NCBI RefSeq assembly: GCF_000725885.1 | Contig: NZ_JODR01000013.1 | Location: 121,027 to 185,026, forward strand | Origin: Streptomyces albus subsp. albus | GTDB taxonomy: Bacteria; Actinomycetota; Actinomycetes; Streptomycetales; Streptomycetaceae | Direction: 5' to 3' | DNA length: 64,000 nucleotides | Shown: positions 62,484 to 64,000 of the stretch, piece after piece | Layout of the letters: each line of letters starts with the position of its first letter | Numbering within the stretch: the stretch's first letter is position 1 | Program-made: the position numbers and the translations under genes | The notes under the pieces: model-generated | What the model saw: the letters and a program-made list of their open reading frames with translations, nothing else | Database searches by the model: none | Told to the model about the DNA's origin: nothing

Positions 62484-63167
62484 TCATACGTCGCCGCGGC
62501 GCAGCAGCACCCGGCCGAGGCTCGCCTGCGCCACCGTCAGGCCGCGCACCAGCGGAACCATGGTGAGCAGGAAGAAGACCCCGATCGCCGTGTTGAAGAG
62601 GATGTCGGGGCCGCGGCCGGTCACGCCGTAGGCGAGGTCGAGCAGCCCGTCGTTGTCGCCACGGGGAAGCGACCAGGACCACAGCCCGTAGGTCAGGCCG
62701 CCGACCGCCCCCACGAGCCAGGTGAGCGTGAAGCAGAAGGACGCCACCCGCACCGGGAAGGCCAGCACGGCGTGCACCAGATCGCGCCAGGCCTGCGGGT
62801 CGCGCAGCGTGGCCCACCGGCCGCGCTCGGCGAACCCCGGCGCCGCGTCCCGTTCCGGCAGCGGACGGCCCGTGACGGTGGCGATGTGATCGGCCTCCAC
62901 CCGGGCCAGGTACCGGGCCATCGCCAGGGTGCCGGTCAGCACCGGCAGCCCGAGGACCACCACGAGGGTGCCGACGCCGAAGGCGAGGCCGGTCACCATC
63001 AGCACGAACGCGGCGATCCCCATCGGCAGCCCGGAGAGGAGGTAGCCCACCTGCCGGCCGAAGCGCCCGCGACGGGTCTCACGGCCGTCGGAATCCGTCC
63101 GGAGGGGCAGCGGGCGCGAACCGGTCTGCGGGAGCGACGAGTGCGGCGAGTGCGTGGTCGTTGTCAT
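62484..63167 (-). CDS. Sensor-domain membrane protein without attached kinase
   Basis: This 227-residue protein resembles the 'putative sensor' (PF13796-like) module: 'GRQVGYLLSGLPMGIAAFVLMVTGLAFGVGTLVVVLGLPVLTGTLAMARYLARVEADH', then an amphipathic spacer (DPQAWRDLVHAVLAFPVRVASFCFTLTWLVGAVGGLTYGLWSW) and a final helix pair. In most Streptomyces the module is fused to or followed by a histidine kinase and response regulator. Neither is adjacent here: upstream is a secreted protein, downstream a VOC protein. It may act alone or sense membrane state for a distant kinase. The ATG at 63167 follows a promoter region with a hairpin. Confidence 0.85.
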   Translation of the reverse strand: MTTTTHSPHSSLPQTGSRPLPLRTDSDGRETRRGRFGRQVGYLLSGLPMGIAAFVLMVTGLAFGVGTLVVVLGLPVLTGTLAMARYLARVEADHIATVTGRPLPERDAAPGFAERGRWATLRDPQAWRDLVHAVLAFPVRVASFCFTLTWLVGAVGGLTYGLWSWSLPRGDNDGLLDLAYGVTGRGPDILFNTAIGVFFLLTMVPLVRGLTVAQASLGRVLLRRGDV

Positions 63168-63193
63168 GACTCCACCTTCGCCGCCCGGCGGGC

Positions 63194-63217
63194 CGGGCCC
63201 CAGACGGCTGGGGCCCG
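63194..63217. promoter_or_regulatory. 10-bp hairpin upstream of sensor-domain gene
   Basis: CGGGCCCCAG (63194-63203) and CTGGGGCCCG (63208-63217) form a perfect stem with a 4-nt loop, 27 bp upstream of the sensor-domain start codon. It may terminate the upstream secreted-protein gene, or act as an operator or attenuator. The AT-bearing motif GGTAGTGCTAGGTACACC (63225-63242, minus strand) beyond it is a quasi-palindrome. Confidence 0.55.
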
Positions 63218-63266
63218 TATCGGAGGTGTACCTAGCACTACCCCCTGCCCGGCGCGGTCCGGCGGG

Positions 63267-63665
63267 TCAGCGCACGGTCACGGTCACCACGTTGGAGGGC
63301 TGGCCCGCGACCACGGTCCGGATCTGGTTGACCCCCTTGAGACCGAGCTTGACCCGCATCGTGTAGTCCAGTGAACGGTTGACGACCGACTGCCCCGGCA
63401 GCGTCTTCCATGTACCGCGCTGCTTCTGCTGGAGGAGGACGGCCGTCCCCGCCTTGATGCCGGTCACCTTCCCGTGCAGCCGGAACTGCTCCCATTGCCG
63501 CACGTCGTGCCGGTCGGCCGTGACGGTGTTGGTCTTCTGCGCGGCCGGCTCCGGCCCGGTGGTGCCGGACGCGGGCGCGGCGGTGGCGGTGACGGCCGCC
63601 GCGCCGAGCAGTCCGACGGTGACGGCACCGGCGACAGCGGTGCGGAAACGGATGGTTGCAGCCAT
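63267..63665 (-). CDS. Small secreted protein of unknown function
   Basis: This 132-residue exported protein has a signal peptide (about 1-29, AVAGAVTVGLLGAAAVTATAAPA), then a compact beta-rich domain: 'VTADRHDVRQWEQFRLHGKVTGIKAGTAVLLQQKQRGTWKTLPGQSVVNRSLDYTMRVKLGLKG'. The pattern resembles Ig-like or surface beta-sandwich domains in Streptomyces secreted proteins. There are no Cys or catalytic motifs. The ATG at 63665 is the natural start. It is a separate unit upstream of the sensor-domain gene. Confidence 0.85.
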   Translation of the reverse strand: MAATIRFRTAVAGAVTVGLLGAAAVTATAAPASGTTGPEPAAQKTNTVTADRHDVRQWEQFRLHGKVTGIKAGTAVLLQQKQRGTWKTLPGQSVVNRSLDYTMRVKLGLKGVNQIRTVVAGQPSNVVTVTVR

Positions 63666-63820
63666 AGTGCGCTTCCCGTTCGTGAGAGGGCGGTGACGGA
63701 GGAAGTACGTGCAAGCGGTGTGATCGGTGTGATCGCCTGCATGTCAGACATGCCCCTCCGCCGAACGGTGTATCCCTGGAACGGAGTACGAACAGAGGGA
63801 CGAGACCGCCCGGACGTGAC

Positions 63821-63855
63821 GAAGCGGGCGGGAGGGGTTTCCTCCCACCCGCTTC
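63821..63855. terminator. Hairpin terminator of the SLT gene
   Basis: GAAGCGGGCGGGAGG (63821-63835) and CCTCCCACCCGCTTC (63841-63855) form a 15-bp stem with one mismatch and loop ggttt. It lies about 45 bp after the stop of the partial minus-strand gene at the window end. Confidence 0.8.
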
Positions 63856-63899
63856 GGGTGTTCGCATGCGCGGTGCTGTGGTGTCGGTGCCTGTTCCGC

Positions 63900-64000
63900 T
63901 TAGTAGGCGGAGTCGACGTTGTCCATGGTGCCGTAGCGGTCGGCGGCGTAGTTGCAGGCCGCGACGATGTTGGCCACCGGGTCGGTGAGCTTATCGGCCG
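63900..64000 (-). CDS. C-terminus of a probable SLT transglycosylase (partial)
   Basis: Only the last 33 codons are in the window; the start lies beyond base 64000. The translated end contains 'DPVANIVAACNYAADRYG' followed by a short tail ending DSAY and TAA. This matches the C-terminal helix of secreted soluble-lytic-transglycosylase-type domains common in Streptomyces, which cleave peptidoglycan. A strong hairpin lies downstream. The assignment is provisional because the catalytic Glu is outside the window. Confidence 0.65.
   Translation of the reverse strand, partial: ADKLTDPVANIVAACNYAADRYGTMDNVDSAY

Overview
The window is a chromosomal segment of a Streptomyces or close relative. The DNA is very GC-rich, codons end mostly in G or C, many genes start with GTG, and the gene content is typical of the genus: futalosine-pathway menaquinone genes, DUF2530, DUF2771 and DUF3027 proteins, a GT87 glycosyltransferase and HelD. 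No rRNA, tRNA, CRISPR array, insertion sequence or prophage was recognised. LAYOUT. 0-10 kb: an MmcQ/YjbR protein, phosphoserine aminotransferase serC, a DrrAB-type ABC exporter divergent from its TetR regulator, a membrane-anchored beta-propeller, a GDSL hydrolase, a secreted protein, a second TetR gene and an aldo/keto reductase. 10-18 kb: a 30-residue membrane peptide, thpR, a MarR-MFS pair, a ribbon-helix-helix protein, an NCS2 purine-type permease divergent from DUF2530, a CtpE-like P-type ATPase and a Cys-rich metal-binding protein. 18-27 kb: a 1048-residue sacsin-like GHKL ATPase, DUF3027, an MFS protein, a DUF2771 lipoprotein, mqnB-mqnD and a cold-shock protein. 27-36 kb: a HAD hydrolase; a four-gene ferric-siderophore importer (two permeases, ATPase, lipoprotein, translationally coupled) behind an iron box with three half-sites; a serine hydrolase; a VOC protein divergent from a WYL regulator. 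36-44 kb: a HAAS-type membrane protein and a helicase-associated protein plus XPB helicase. Between those two helicase genes sits an inserted two-gene cassette, an AAA ATPase with an RloB/AbiLii-family effector that resembles the AbiL abortive-infection system. The effector gene carries an in-frame amber codon beside its predicted catalytic glutamate. 44-53 kb: an atypical adenylate-forming protein overlapping a GT87 glycosyltransferase, a large 29-bp minisatellite, HelD, a PLP dehydratase, an alpha/beta hydrolase, a second large repeat tract and YnfA. 53-64 kb: cutC, an HD-domain protein with a Gly-Pro repeat insert, an MFS exporter, DUF4031, a MurNAc catabolic set (MurR-like regulator, murQ, a MurP-like PTS EIIBC), a two-domain VOC protein, a lone sensor-domain protein, a small secreted protein and the C-terminus of a probable SLT transglycosylase. 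HOW GENES WORK TOGETHER. The siderophore importer forms one iron-responsive operon. murR/murQ/murP take up and degrade N-acetylmuramic acid from recycled or foreign peptidoglycan. mqnB and mqnD are two steps of the same menaquinone route. The two ABC exporter genes are probably controlled by the divergent TetR through paired palindromes. Two features run through the whole window: many genes have a -10-like hexamer exactly 6 nt before the start codon, which suggests leaderless mRNAs, and many intergenic gaps are filled by tandem repeats of different unit lengths. The best candidate for unusual biology is the ATPase-RloB cassette at 39.8-41.8 kb.
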